A stretch of 64,000 nt of DNA. Source: Laguncularia racemosa (Eukaryota; Streptophyta; Magnoliopsida; Myrtales; Combretaceae). The translations under genes were made by a program, and so were the position numbers. The stretch covers positions 1,674,001-1,738,000 of the forward strand of contig JBBMOL010000066.1 of NCBI GenBank assembly GCA_037954665.1. The letters run 5' to 3'. The notes beneath the pieces were generated by a model. That model searched no databases and was not told the DNA's origin. It saw only the letters and a list, made by a program, of their open reading frames with translations. Every line of letters starts with the position of its first letter. The first letter of the stretch is position 1. Shown piece by piece: positions 52,257 through 63,270 of this stretch.

Positions 52257-53289
52257 GCTTTCACTTGCACACCCCATTCTCCCGCTTTTTTAGGATCATT
52301 AATTTATCCTTCACACTTAAAATTAAAACAGTTATTAAAGTAAAAGAATAAAGAAAGTGGGGGGGGGGGAATGAAAGGCATATGGTAATATATATATTTA
52401 AAAAAATAAAAAATAAAAAGTGGTATATAATAAATCGTACCATCCCGATCATTAGATCTATGGAAATTATGAGTAGATTAAACTCCAGTGACAGTGTAAA
52501 AATCATTGATGACATTAGTTGTAAGCAATAAGCTGACTTTCAGTATGTGGTTACCTAATGCCATGACCTGGGCCACAATTTATGCGATGGACGTGTACGT
52601 TAGTACAACCGGTCTGAATAGAGACACAGTCATCTCCTGCAAGTGCACGAATAGAAAATTAGGGAATATTAAAAACAAACATCCTTATGCTTACACTTGC
52701 TGGAAAATCAATCGTAACCAACAAAAGTAGACTCAGTGGCCACCTATTTACAGAGAAAGCGGTTGCTTTTTTTTGTTGGGGCTTCTTCCAAGGTAATGGA
52801 ACTTGGGTTAGTTTTCATGGTCTGCTGTTGTGGCTCTGGCTATTTCCTGCTATATAAATTAAGTCTCTACATGTAACATTCTCTGGGTGCAGACAGGAAT
52901 TCCACGCCTTCTGTGAAAATTCTACGTAATCGCCCATTAAAGGTTACTTTTGAAATTAGAATACGTACGATGATTTATCTTTTTTCATTTCTTTTTTTGG
53001 GGCAACTCGGACATATAGTACATCAGTTGGAATTTTTCAACACGCACCTCCTTAAACAATTGCTTCCTCTTATGTTTTATTGTATAGTGTTGATGCTTTT
53101 TCACATATTGCATAACATCTACGCGGCATAAACGATGTAATTAAATTAAGTCTAACAGATTTTAGCATCTGTAGATACAGGAATTCGTTGGTATGGCTCA
53201 CGTGTGAGTTGTGCACGCTTCACATGACAGTGAAAGTGTCGCGTTTCGAACGCTTAACAACACCAAGCGAGCAATAGAATGGAGGGAAA

Positions 53290-53830
53290 TCGAAAAGGAG
53301 GAACCGGTAATCTCAGCAAACTCGTATGTATAGTCCGAGCTCTAATGCTATATTAGCTTAAGGCCGAACGTTAGAATGTGGTCCACTATGAGAACTGACG
53401 CACGAGAAAGTATATAAACACAAGACTAATTTTATGATTGGACCTCATGAATAAACAAAAAATAATCTGAGTTTATTCCTTGAAAATCTCAATTGCACAC
53501 AATCGAGTAAGTAGAGAAAACTCTTTTCTAAATGTGTATATTTTGACAAAGATTGAAAACTAACCTTAAAATGGCCTAAAGGCTATTTATAATCCTTAAG
53601 AAAATAATTAACAAGGAAATAAATATGTACATGTGGAAATAAATATATATATACACGTTCGTCATCTGGTTTATACACGGACGTGTATAAGGCCGTGTAT
53701 GCTTCTGTGGATACTCTTGACACAACACACGGCTGTGCCTTTGAACCGTGTATACGGCCATGTATGTTCCTCCGAAGCTTCTAGACACATTATATGACCT
53801 TGTTTTGTAAAAGACATGCCCAATCAGCCG
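53290..53830 (-). repeat. LTR-like repeat in a polygalacturonase intron
   Basis: It lies in the 1.84-kb intron 52637-54475. Its core (53390-53665) matches 62990-63265 almost word for word in order: GATTGGACCTCATGAA.., TTCTCAATTGC.CACAATCGAG, AGAGAAAA.TCTT, TATATAGTCC/ATAATCC TTA.G and CACGTTCGTCAT. The other copy adjoins a gypsy integrase on the minus strand, which suggests this is an LTR of the same family. Just right of the match is an array of ACACGG/CGTGTAT words. Confidence 0.6.
53672..53770. repeat. Array of ACACGGCCGTGTAT-like words
   Basis: TATACACGGACGTGTATA (53672-53689) is a perfect dyad with 8-bp arms and a 2-bp centre. Related words: GGCCGTGTATGC (53691), CACACGGCTGTGCC (53726), ACCGTGTATACGGCCATGTATG (53745). 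It lies at the edge of the LTR-like repeat in the pseudogene intron. Confidence 0.65.
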
Positions 53831-55155
53831 GTGTCAGTTGCGATGTCCACATCAAGAACTGAGAAGAACTGGGAGGTGTTCACCAGGAAAAATGATGAAT
53901 GACCACCCTTAAATCACTTTGGTCATCAACTATTTAGATTCACTTAATTTTGCTTGTAGCTAATGAAGCTTTGGAAATATTATAATGCATCCAGGAGTCC
54001 ATAAGGGATCTTGGTGTATGGGTTCAGCTACAAAAGTCCAAAGTGACCCTTATTAATAGTTGAGCTTGCCACCAAGCACTGTTTCGAACCTCTTTAAATT
54101 ATCCAAAATTAAACTTAATTATTTGAATCTTACCAACTATCCGGATAGTTTTTTCATACTTGTAATAGGAATTTTTATTGGATCAATTCATACTTGATAT
54201 TGGATCGCTTCAGTAGATAAAATTACTACTTATAAATCATCTAATCTTTTTTATTCTAATCGATACATTGAAAGATTCTTTCTTGTGCTTGGATGAATAA
54301 TCTGATATATTTCCTAATCACCATTAGTAATTCTAACATGACGCAATAAACCAAGCGTGCCTCCTGCATGCTGTAAATAAATGCACTAGATGGAAGCAAT
54401 AAAATTACGAGTAAGAACGTGTGAATTTGGCAGAAACAACAATGGATTAGTAGTCATGATGCGGATAATTCTTACCACAACCAATATCAGAATGCTCGAT
54501 TTCCACGTCCCTTGTGTTCTGGTAGCGAATGCCATCGGTGTTGAACTGTTCTCCGGTGAAGTGATTGTTATGTTTGTGACCTTCACACCACCAGAATTGT
54601 CGAACTTTAGATGACACTGGGACTATTCATAATAGTGATGTCGCGAACGGTCACATTGTAGCTTGAATAAAACCTTACAGCCTGTGTTTTGTCGACAGAG
54701 GAGTAGCTGATATTTATGATTTTCGGGGAGGCATATTCATAAAATCTATGACCACAAAAAAGCCGATTGGATGATTGATCTCACCGTAGGTTTCATACCA
54801 GGGATGTGCTTTGATGATCTCCTCTCCCATAATCAAAATGCAAAATGAGGCACGGTATATGTTATTCAAGTTACTGGAGGCAGATAATAACAGTTTATAA
54901 TGCCAAAATAGCGTTCGATCGTAGAGTCAATATAGTGATCTTGGGCCAAGTAGACAAAATACATATTAATGATATCTTGATCTGGTTACTCACTATCGTT
55001 GGCTGGGACATTATAGTGAAGTGATATAATGCGAGATATATGATAATATTGATAGCTATACAATTTATAGTAAGTTTCTTCACGTACCTGAATGAAACAT
55101 ATCTGAGCCAGAGAGAGACACCACCATTCAGCTCCTTGGCCATCGAAGGCACCTG

Positions 55156-55497
55156 TGAAGAAAAACGCAAAAACAAAGCTGATCTACTTTATCAAAACTG
55201 AAATCCAAACTTTGGAGCAAGAACAAAAGCAAATAAAATTCAGAACAGAGCAACAAAGAGACAGCAATAGCACAACGCAGCAATGCAGCAGCAGAAGCAA
55301 GGAAATAGCAATAGTGTACACAAACGTGAAAGCTGCACACTAAATTGCTTATTCTATTCAAATCAAATATATCAAGATTACAATCTAATTTAATAGCTAA
55401 AAAATACTTATCCAATTCTACAATGTAAGATTTATGTATAGTAGATAACTAAATAAGCAAAAGAAAAGAAAACAAATCAGAATTAGTATCTTCAACG
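55156..55497 (-). repeat. 3' LTR of the copia element
   Basis: Starts (plus strand) TGAAGAAAAACGC and ends GTATCTTCAACG. The last base differs from the A of the other LTR. It lacks a block of roughly 45 bp (around 59745-59795) that the 5' LTR carries. Confidence 0.95.
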
Positions 55498-55510
55498 TCC
55501 TCCCTTAATT

Positions 55511-58500
55511 CTAATTTGGAGGATTCTTCATTCTAAGTAAGTTCCTCAACTTGATAAATGAATTAATCTTCAACAGTTTGGTGAAGATGTCTGCAATTTG
55601 ATCTTCAGTCTTACAATGTTCCAGCTTGATCACTCCTTTTACAACTTGATCTTTTAGGAAATGATATCTCATATCAATATACTTGCTTCTTCCATGAAAA
55701 ACTGGATTCTTAGCTAGATTAATTGTAGATATGTTATCTACATAAATCTTCAAAGGAACTTGCAGCTCACATCCAATTTGACTCATTATATTGCTAAGCC
55801 AAATCACTTGACATACACATGAAGCCGCTGCTATATACTCAGCTTCACATGTTGATAGAGCAACAATAGATTGCTTCTTTGATGTCCATGGATATGCTGT
55901 CTTCCCAAACAAGAAACAATGGCCACTTGTGCTATTTCTTTCATCCAAATCTCCTCCCCAATCACTATCTGAATATCCCACAAGTTCACATTCTTCAGTT
56001 GATGTAAAGAATAAACCAAGATCTTGTGTCCCTTTAATGTATCTCATGATCCACTTTGCTGCTTGTAAATGTTGCTGTCGAAGGCATTCCATGAATCTGC
56101 TAATTAAGCTTACTGCATAACATATGTTAGGCTTTGTGCAAATGAGATATCTAAGGCTTCCAACAATTTGTTTGAAGTGTGTCGGATCAACACTTCATTC
56201 ATCACCATCCTTAACCAGCTTTGTACTTGTTTCAATTGGTGTTTGAACTGGTTTTAAGTCTTCCATCTTGTACTTTATCAGCAGCTCACTTGCTTATTTC
56301 TTTTGGTTGATGAAGATTCTATCATCCTTCTGAATAACTTCAATGCCAAGGAAATAAGACATAAGGCCGAGATCAGTCATCTTGAACTCATTCTTCATAG
56401 ACTGCTTGAACTCATTGATCATGTGAAGATTATTTCCTATGAACACTATATCATCAACATAAAGACACAAGATTAGTGAATCTCATAACTATTAACTTTC
56501 ACATACAAGCCATGATCAGAAGGACATTTTTGAAAACCAGCTTCACTAAGGAGCAAATCAATTCGTTTGTTACATGCTCTTGGTGCCTACTTGAGACCAT
56601 ACAAGGCTTTGTTAAGTTTATACACCTTGTCTTCTTTTCCGCATTGTATGAATCCAGGTGGCTGTTTTACATACACTTCCTCATCAAATGAACCATTAAG
56701 GAAAGCTGACTTCACATCCATTTGGTGAATTTTCCATTGTCTTTGAGCAGCCAATGCTATTATCAGACGTACGGTCTCTATTCTTGCAATAGGTGCAAAA
56801 ATCTCATCATAATCATAACCTTGTCTCTACTCAAATCCCTTTGCAACCAACCTTGCTTTATACCTCTCAACTTTACCATTTGCCTTTACCTTGATCTTGT
56901 AAACCCATTTCACATCAATAGCCTTGTGACCTTGCAGAAGATCAGTGAGCTTCCATGTATTGTTGTTCTCAATTGCCATCATCTCTTCATTCATAGCAGT
57001 CATCCACTTGGGATTTCTAATTGCTTCTTCGAGTACTACCGGTTCTGCATCTGTAAGGAAGGCAAGATGCACAAGCTCTTCATCATCAATCTCCTCACTA
57101 AAGCTTGTTTCAAAATCTTGCAAATATACAAGTAGTCTATGTTCTCTTCTTGGTCTTCCTGTGTCAGTCGCTTAAATTGTACTTCCATTTGTAGCTGATT
57201 CCGTTAGATCTTCTGCAATAACATGGATGACACGCTTCTGGGAATCCTCTTGAATATCAGCACTCCACTTCCACATTTCATCTCCAACAAAGGTTACATC
57301 ACGACTAAGTTTAACCCTCTCATCATTGGGTTATACAGCTTATAGCCACCTTGCTTGTATCCAATGAGTATTGTTTTCTCAACTTTATCATCTAACTTTG
57401 TCCTCGTTGCTGCAAGAACATAGACATAGGCAATAGAGCCAAAAACCTTTAGATGCTATACGTTTGACTTAAAACCACTCCAAGCTTCTATAGGAGTTGT
57501 ATTGGGAACATTCCTAGTAGGTGATCTATTTAGTAAATACACAGCACATGAAACCGCTTCGGCCCAAAAGTTGTTAGGCATTCTTTTGCTTTCAACATGC
57601 TTCTTGCCATGTCAAAAATAGTTCGATTCTTCCTTTTAGCTACTCCATTGTGTTGGGGGGTATAGGGAAATGTAGTATTGTGCTATACTCCATGTTGTTC
57701 ACAATATGTCCTAAACTCATTGGAGATATATTCACCTCCTCCATCACTTCATATTGCTTTGATGTTTAACCACTTTGGTTTTCAACAAACACTTTAAATT
57801 TCTTAAAGCAATCTAATACCTTAGCCTTACTTTTCAATAAATAAATCTAAGTTTTTCTTGAAAAATCATCGGTGAATGTTAGAAAGTACCTATTTCCTCC
57901 AATCGAGATGGTGTTCATTGGACCGCAGACATCAATATGGACCAGCTCCAAGGGAGATTTTGCTCGTTCCATTGTTTTTTAGAATGGCAATCTGTGGTTC
58001 TTGCCAATGATACAAGCTTCACATAGCTGGTCCGGATGTTTGATTCGTGGTAATCCTTTCACCATGTTTTATTTTGCTAACACTTCCAAACTTTGGAAGT
58101 TTAGATGTCCAAAGCGAAGATGCCACAACCACGACTCATCATTCCTGATTGCATTCAAACATTTGAATTCTCCCTTGCTAATGTCCATAGAAAACATACG
58201 ATTCTTAGATAAACAAGTTTTTAGGATCAGCGTACCTTGTTTGTCTCGAATTGTAAATTCATTTCCAGACAAATGCATTTCATAGCCTCTCTTAGCTAGT
58301 TAACCCATGCTCAGTAGATTGCTTTTCATATCTAGAACATAGAACACATTAGAAAAGTACTTATGATCTCCATTTTTTAGTGTAATAAGAATTCTTCCTC
58401 TCACCATCATCAGGACACATCTGCCATCCCAAACTTCACTTTTGCTTGAAATGTTTCATCAAGCTCAGCAAATAGCTCCTTTCGACCACACATGTGATTC

Positions 58501-58560
58501 GTACAACTAGTGTCTAAATACTAGGTGTGGCAATCTGATATCTCATTTGACGAAGAGACC
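55511..58560 (-). pseudogene. Copia pol remnant (integrase, reverse transcriptase, RNase H)
   Basis: In order on the minus strand: pre-integrase domain with ESWLWHLRFGHLNFQSL (58069-58278); integrase pattern QHNGVAKRKNRTI near 57625-57655; reverse transcriptase start NPKWMTAMNEEMMAIENN and RLVAKGFE (56827-57010), with the catalytic LYVDD at about 56450-56464; RNase H with DSDWGGD and STCEAEYIA, ending IADIFTKLLK (55511-56092). Stops interrupt it, for example TAA after QKK near 56295. Domain order (integrase before reverse transcriptase) proves Ty1/copia. Confidence 0.9.
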
Positions 58561-59423
58561 ATTACCAATGCATGATCACTCTCAACTGATTCTTGATTGC
58601 GCATCTCTTGTGCATAGTTTGCAACTGGAGTTCTATCCTTAAGTCTACACTCACTTGCATAATGTCCTCATTTGTGACAGTTGAAGCATTATACATTGAA
58701 CTTATCGAATCTTCCTCTGCTGCGTCCACGGCCACGCCCTTGCTTGGCGTTGTGATTTGCATTGTGTTGATCTATAGCACCACAGTTCAGATCACTCTTG
58801 ATTTTGTTGAAGTGATTACCACTTCGTCCTCTTCCTCTACCACAAAAGTTTCCATGTCGTTGGTAGGAATTCCCTATGGAGATTTGCGATTGAAAGGCTT
58901 GCTCAATTGGTTTATCCAACTTGTTTTCATTCATCCTTTGTTCATGTGCTCGTAGTGAACCAGACAACAGCTTAACTGTCATAGTTGACAGATCATGGCT
59001 CTCTTCTATTGCTATTACGATGTGCTCAAATCTCGGATGCAATGTTCTCAGGATCTTCTCAACCTTGCTTTGTTCGGAAAAGGTCTCACCATTCATTTTC
59101 ATGTTATTTGTCAACATGATCTCCATTTTTTGCAGTAGCTCATATTGTCGTCTCAAAGTTTGGAGGCGTACCCTTTTGATCCTTTTATCACCTTCGTATG
59201 AAGTAGACAAGATATTTCACGCCTCATTGGATGTGGTGGCTCCTTCAATTTGTTCAAACGTTTCATCATTCATTCCTTGATGAATGAAGTATAACGCGTT
59301 CTTATCTTTCTTTCTTAGATTGTGATTTGCTGCCCTTTGCGCATCGTTCGCATTTTCTGCCAATGCAAGCACCCCATTCTCCACCACTTCAAGTAGATCA
59401 TGATACTCGGATAGGACCTTCAT
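58560..59423 (-). pseudogene. Copia gag remnant
   Basis: Frame pieces carry the typical copia gag run LRRQYELLQKMEI..SKVEKILRTLHPRFEHIV..EES and an RGRGRSRGR basic tail. The zinc knuckle is seen as CFNCHK-stop-GHYASEC: a TGA (58668-58670) replaces the aromatic residue. Another TGA replaces Trp near 59217-59219. The protein cannot be made intact. Confidence 0.85.
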
Positions 59424-59510
59424 CTAAACACACCAACGGTTGTAGTTCTTCTCATCTAGAATAGGTACTGATAGTTGAATTGTGTTGTTCATTGTGGTTC
59501 TTATACCAAT

Positions 59511-59893
59511 TGAAGAAAAACGCAAAAACAAATTGATCTACTTCATCAAAACTGAAATCCAAACTTTGGAGTAAAAACAAAAGCAAATAAAATTCGGAAC
59601 AAAGCAACAAAGAGATAGCAATAGCAGAACGCAGCAGCAGAAGCAAGGAAATAGCAACAGCGTACACAAAGGTGAAAGCCACACACTAAATTGCTTATTC
59701 CATTCAAATTAAATATATCAATATTATAATCTGATTTAATAGCTAAAAAAATAGAACTAATTAGTGATTTTAGGATAATATGTTTATCCTTATTCAATCA
59801 TACTTATCCAATCCTACAATGTAAGATTTATGTGTAATAGATAACTATATAAGCAAAAGAAAAGAAAACAAATCAGAATTAGTATCTTCAACA
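59511..59893 (-). repeat. 5' LTR of the copia element
   Basis: Starts (plus strand) TGAAGAAAAACGC and ends GTATCTTCAACA, directly followed by the ACCTG target duplication. It is longer than the other LTR by the block near 59745-59795. Confidence 0.95.
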
Positions 59894-60868
59894 ACCTGAA
59901 CCTAAGATCGTGAAGTTGCTGACCCATTTGATATTAATCCACCGAAACAAACTTGATTTTGCCCATGAAACCACTTTCGGAGGGGCTAATACTGTTCCAT
60001 CAATCTGCAAGATAAGCGCGAAACTGCAGATGAGATTAATTTTCCATACAGTGTCAATCGAAAAAAGACAGTAGTAAGAAAGGCACACAAGGGCCTTGAA
60101 GTGTAATGGGCTTGATAAGGAACTTGAATCCTTGAGGGATTTCCACAGTAGCAGAAGGAACCTTGCAATCAGCTTTCCGTGCTCCTCGTAATGCCTGCTT
60201 ATAAATAATCAAACTTAAATGTATACTAACGGGATCTGGTACATATGTATGTGCTGCTAAGGAATAAAAGCAACTCAATCTATAAATTGTCTCCAAAAAT
60301 ATTCTGAACTATTTCATTTTATAACTGGATGTAAACCTGGAACACATGACATTATGCAATATAGGTAATATGTAACAGTTCCATTGATTACCCCAAATTT
60401 GTTTAGTCCTAGGATAGGTTTTCTTATTTTCTTCAACATTTCATCCAAGTAATTATGGCAATCACGGACCTTAGAATCATCGGAAACTCCATTCCCTTTG
60501 GCTCTAAATGACATAACATTAAATATGTTTGGCTGAGTAGGAGAAGGAACATAACTTGGCGATGCTATACCGGGAGCATTGCTATTATCATCACTTCCAT
60601 TTTTGCTTTCCTTGCCCTTACCAGTGCGAGTTCTCCGTCTTTGATGCTTGTGATGAGACCTGCCCTTTTTCAGGTGAGGGTGCCGCTTGGCATCAGTCGA
60701 AATTACAGAGAATGTAAAGAGCAAAATGGTTAGGAATATGAGAGGAAGAAGAGGGAACGAACTTCTATTCTGCTTCATTGGAAGTGAAAGGGAATGTGTG
60801 TTTGTCAGTGTGTGTGTGTGGGTGTCACTTTGCGAGTGATGGATGCGCATTCGTGTGTATCATGTGGG

Positions 60869-60876
60869 TAGTTATA
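60869..60876 (-). promoter_or_regulatory. TATA-like box of the polygalacturonase pseudogene
   Basis: TATAACTA on the minus strand, about 91-98 bp upstream of the ATG at 60778. The leader between them is GT/CA-repeat rich. Confidence 0.4.
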
Positions 60877-60899
60877 GACAGTTGAAGGGACGGATGATT

Positions 60900-61546
60900 A
60901 CCAAAGTAGCCCTTACCTAAATGAAAACTTTTCACTTTTCACTTGTATTGCTTAGTATTTGGTTGTTTATTAGTACAGAGCAGCCTTTCATCGGAGTAAA
61001 TGTAGTTTGTAGTGCATGAACTAGTATAATACCAATCGCTTATGTGCTGGGGAAAACATTTGCTTAGGTCCGATTCTTTTGAAGTATTTGATTGTGACCT
61101 GGATCAAATAAAATTTTGATATTTTGTTTAATTTGCATAATGAACAAAATCATTAGACAAAAGAAATCTTAGAATACTAGATAAAATTTTAAAAAAATTT
61201 TATTATATATTTTATAATGCAAAAATTTATTTCACTAGATAAAATAAATATATTCTCAAATACCCTAAAAATAATTCTATATTATAATCACTCTTTTTGT
61301 TATTTTATTCATATTAGAGCTCTTCCAATAAGTTCAAATATTAATACTAAAAATAACCTTATATCATTATAAAAATTTATATTATGTACTACTCAAATCA
61401 AATATAATACAAAAAAAAAATATATTGCACAATTTTTCTTATATATTATTATCCTATTCTCCTTATGCTATCAATTACACTAGCCAAATGTTACTTTGCC
61501 CATATGGAGCATAATTTTCTTGCGCGGATTGAATCCTTGCGTGATC
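60900..61546. repeat. Copy A of a duplicated block upstream of the polygalacturonase
   Basis: From ACCAAAGTAGCCCTTACCTAA at 60900 to about 61080 it matches 62683-62863 in order with few changes. The match resumes at 61497 (TGCCCATA.. ATTCTTGCGCGGATTGAATCCTT) against 62863-62907. The segment between is absent from copy B. This is the presumed promoter-distal region of the polygalacturonase. Confidence 0.8.
61082..61496. mobile_element. AT-rich insertion of about 415 bp inside copy A
   Basis: Defined by comparison: copy B reads GTCCGATCCTTTGCCCATAA where copy A has this extra segment between GTCCGATTCTTT and CTTTGCCCATA. A CTTT duplication flanks it. The segment is non-coding and AT-rich, with weakly similar inverted ends (GAAGTATTTGATTG / GTAACATTTGGCT). 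It fits a MITE-type insertion, although deletion from copy B is also possible. Confidence 0.5.
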
Positions 61547-62682
61547 AACTAACCAATTCAAGTATTATTTCCTTCTAGCTATAGCATTTGGAGTTTTTTC
61601 TTCTCACTATTTCTCTCTAGCGTATAGCATGCATATTGCAATGCATAAGACGTTCTAAATGTCTCAAAAGCTATAGCTTAGCAGATAAAGTCAGGGTGTA
61701 AACAAATCTAATTGAGCCAATAAAACATTGAATGCAAGCTCACTAAAAATATAAAGTTTAAACTGCATGCAATCTCGATTAAGTACAATATCATGAACTT
61801 GAATTAAACCGATAAAATCCTTAACAAATTCAAGCTTAATTATATTGAACTTGGTTCAATAAAGTTCATTTAAGCTTATTTACTGAAAATGTTTTTATTT
61901 TATTTTATCTTATCTAAATATTATCAATTTCACAACATGATTTTCACTTTATATAATTCAAACTCGATTCAACTTACAATTTTGTAAAACCAAATATCAT
62001 AAAACTTGAAATCAACTCGATAAATTACTTGAATTATAAGTTGAAACTCAATTACAATGGAATCAAAGTCAGAATAAATATTAATCAAAATTCATATGGC
62101 ATGCTAATAGATTTGAATCATTAAACATCTAAGTTTATCAGCTTTAAGCTTATTGTGCTAGGAGAAATAAGTATAAGACGATGATGGTAAAGATATGTTA
62201 GGAAAAAAAGGTTTTGGATATATGACTTTACTATAATAATTAGAGATCCCCTTAAAATGATGCGTAATAGATTCCACAATTATCAAAAATGGTACATAAA
62301 TTAGAAGGTTTTCCTCACTTAAAAGACCAAATTGCCATTGATTATCTTGTCTACATTTTTGCTAAGAAGGGCCTCTTTTGTGAGTACATACAAAACGACA
62401 GAAGCGAATAGCATTAGGAACAAAAGATATACCGGACGAGACATGGTTAAGATAGTGTGACCTAAAATGCTAAATTTCTTAGCATATCCATTCATAAAAA
62501 TGCACATTACTTTCCTACAAACAAAAGTCAAGAACCCCAAGAGCGTGAAGCAACAAAGGGACCACATCACCAAGAGGTCAGATACATTTAATAAATCCTC
62601 TTTTTAATGGACAGTCCAGAGTAAAAACACAAAGCTGGAAGATAGGTGGTCCCAGGTTCTTAGTTTCAGAGCCCTGTCTCCT
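61547..62682. other. AT-rich spacer between the duplicated blocks
   Basis: No gene or RNA recognised. The minus-strand frame at 62319-62573 is rich in hydrophobic residues but has no relatives I recognise and no core promoter of its own. Confidence 0.45.
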
Positions 62683-62907
62683 ACCAATGTAGCCCTTACC
62701 TAAATGAAAACTTTTCACCATTCACTTACATTGCTTAGTATATCGTTGTTTGTTATGCAGAGTCACCTTTCGTCGGAATAAATGTAGTTTGTAATGCATG
62801 AACTAGTGTAATACTAACAGCTTTTATGCTTGGGAAGATAAATGTTTAGGTCCGATCCTTTGCCCATAACGACCGGAATATTCTTGCGTGGATTGAATCC
62901 TTATACA
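62683..62907. repeat. Copy B of the duplicated block
   Basis: Counterpart of 60900-61546 without the middle insertion. No polygalacturonase coding sequence follows it on the minus strand side. The frame 62319-62573 there is hydrophobic, unrelated and not credible. Confidence 0.8.
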
Positions 62908-63270
62908 TACAACCCAAACGGTACAATTTGTGGTTTGTCATTGAATTGTAATGGTCTATGTTCTCCGCGTATCAATAGTATGAGAATTGACGTAGCGTAG
63001 GAAGCGTAAAGTACGAGACCAATTCTAGGATTGGACCTCATGAAATAAATAAAGAATAATATTAGTTTATTTCTTAAAATTCTCAATTGCGCACAATCGA
63101 GGAAACAGAGAAAATTCTTCTCCAAGTGTCTGTAATTCGATATATGATAAAAAATAACCCTAAAAATGACCTATGAAACTATATATAGTCCTTAGGGAAA
63201 CAGTTAAAAAGGGAAATATATATGTACACGTGAGAATATATATATTATATATATATATGCACGTTCGTCA
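62908..63270 (-). repeat. LTR-like end of a gypsy element
   Basis: Matches the repeat at 53390-53665 in the pseudogene intron. It directly abuts integrase coding sequence at 63271, where a full element would have the rest of integrase and a polypurine tract. The 3' part of pol and part of the LTR are therefore deleted here. Confidence 0.55.

Larger units (their letters stand above)
55156..59893 (-). mobile_element. Ty1/copia LTR retrotransposon inserted in a polygalacturonase exon
   Basis: The element reads on the minus strand. LTRs are 59511-59893 (5') and 55156-55497 (3'). It is flanked by an exact 5-bp target duplication, ACCTG, at 55151-55155 and 59894-59898. Termini are TGTTGAAG..CTTCA in element orientation; the 3' LTR has CGTTGAAG through one substitution. 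Next to the 5' LTR the primer site TTGGTATAAGAACC resembles the tRNA-iMet type TTGGTATCAGAGC. A purine tract AAGGGAGGA precedes the 3' LTR. Gag, integrase, reverse transcriptase and RNase H are all recognisable, in copia order. Multiple stops make it non-autonomous. The LTRs differ at about 25 positions in 340, plus one indel of roughly 45 bp (by eye). Confidence 0.96.
51461..60778 (-). pseudogene. Polygalacturonase (GH28) gene disrupted by a copia element and frameshifts
   Basis: Family enzymes hydrolyse homogalacturonan in the cell wall. Exons: 60470-60778 (signal peptide MKQNRSSFPLLPLIFLTILL, then a basic His/Arg-rich stretch), 60087-60194, 59894-60004 joined to 55088-55155 across the insertion, about 54476-54700, 52555-52636, 52013-52121, 51461-51808. 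All four GH28 motifs are present: NTDG (with a frameshift just before it), GDDC, GHG and VRIK. The exon 59894-60004/55088-55155 is split by a 4.74-kb copia element. The exon around 54540-54625 has two apparent 1-nt deletions. The product resembles a plant polygalacturonase group with the KFLIKPITLQGPC and IKTWQGGLG motifs. The internal exon near 54700 and the junction after 60087 are not clean. The start follows a TATA-like box; an in-frame ATG at 60850 is too close to it. Confidence 0.9.

Noticed and set aside
60779..60850. Longer polygalacturonase N-terminus from the ATG at 60850
   Set aside because: The extra 24 residues are His/Thr repeat translated from a GT microsatellite. The signal peptide starts at 60778, and the TATA-like box is only about 20 bp from 60850.
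62319..62573. 84-codon hydrophobic frame left of duplicated block B
   Set aside because: No domain, no promoter and no relation to the polygalacturonase. Considered as a remnant of a duplicated gene but there is no sequence match.
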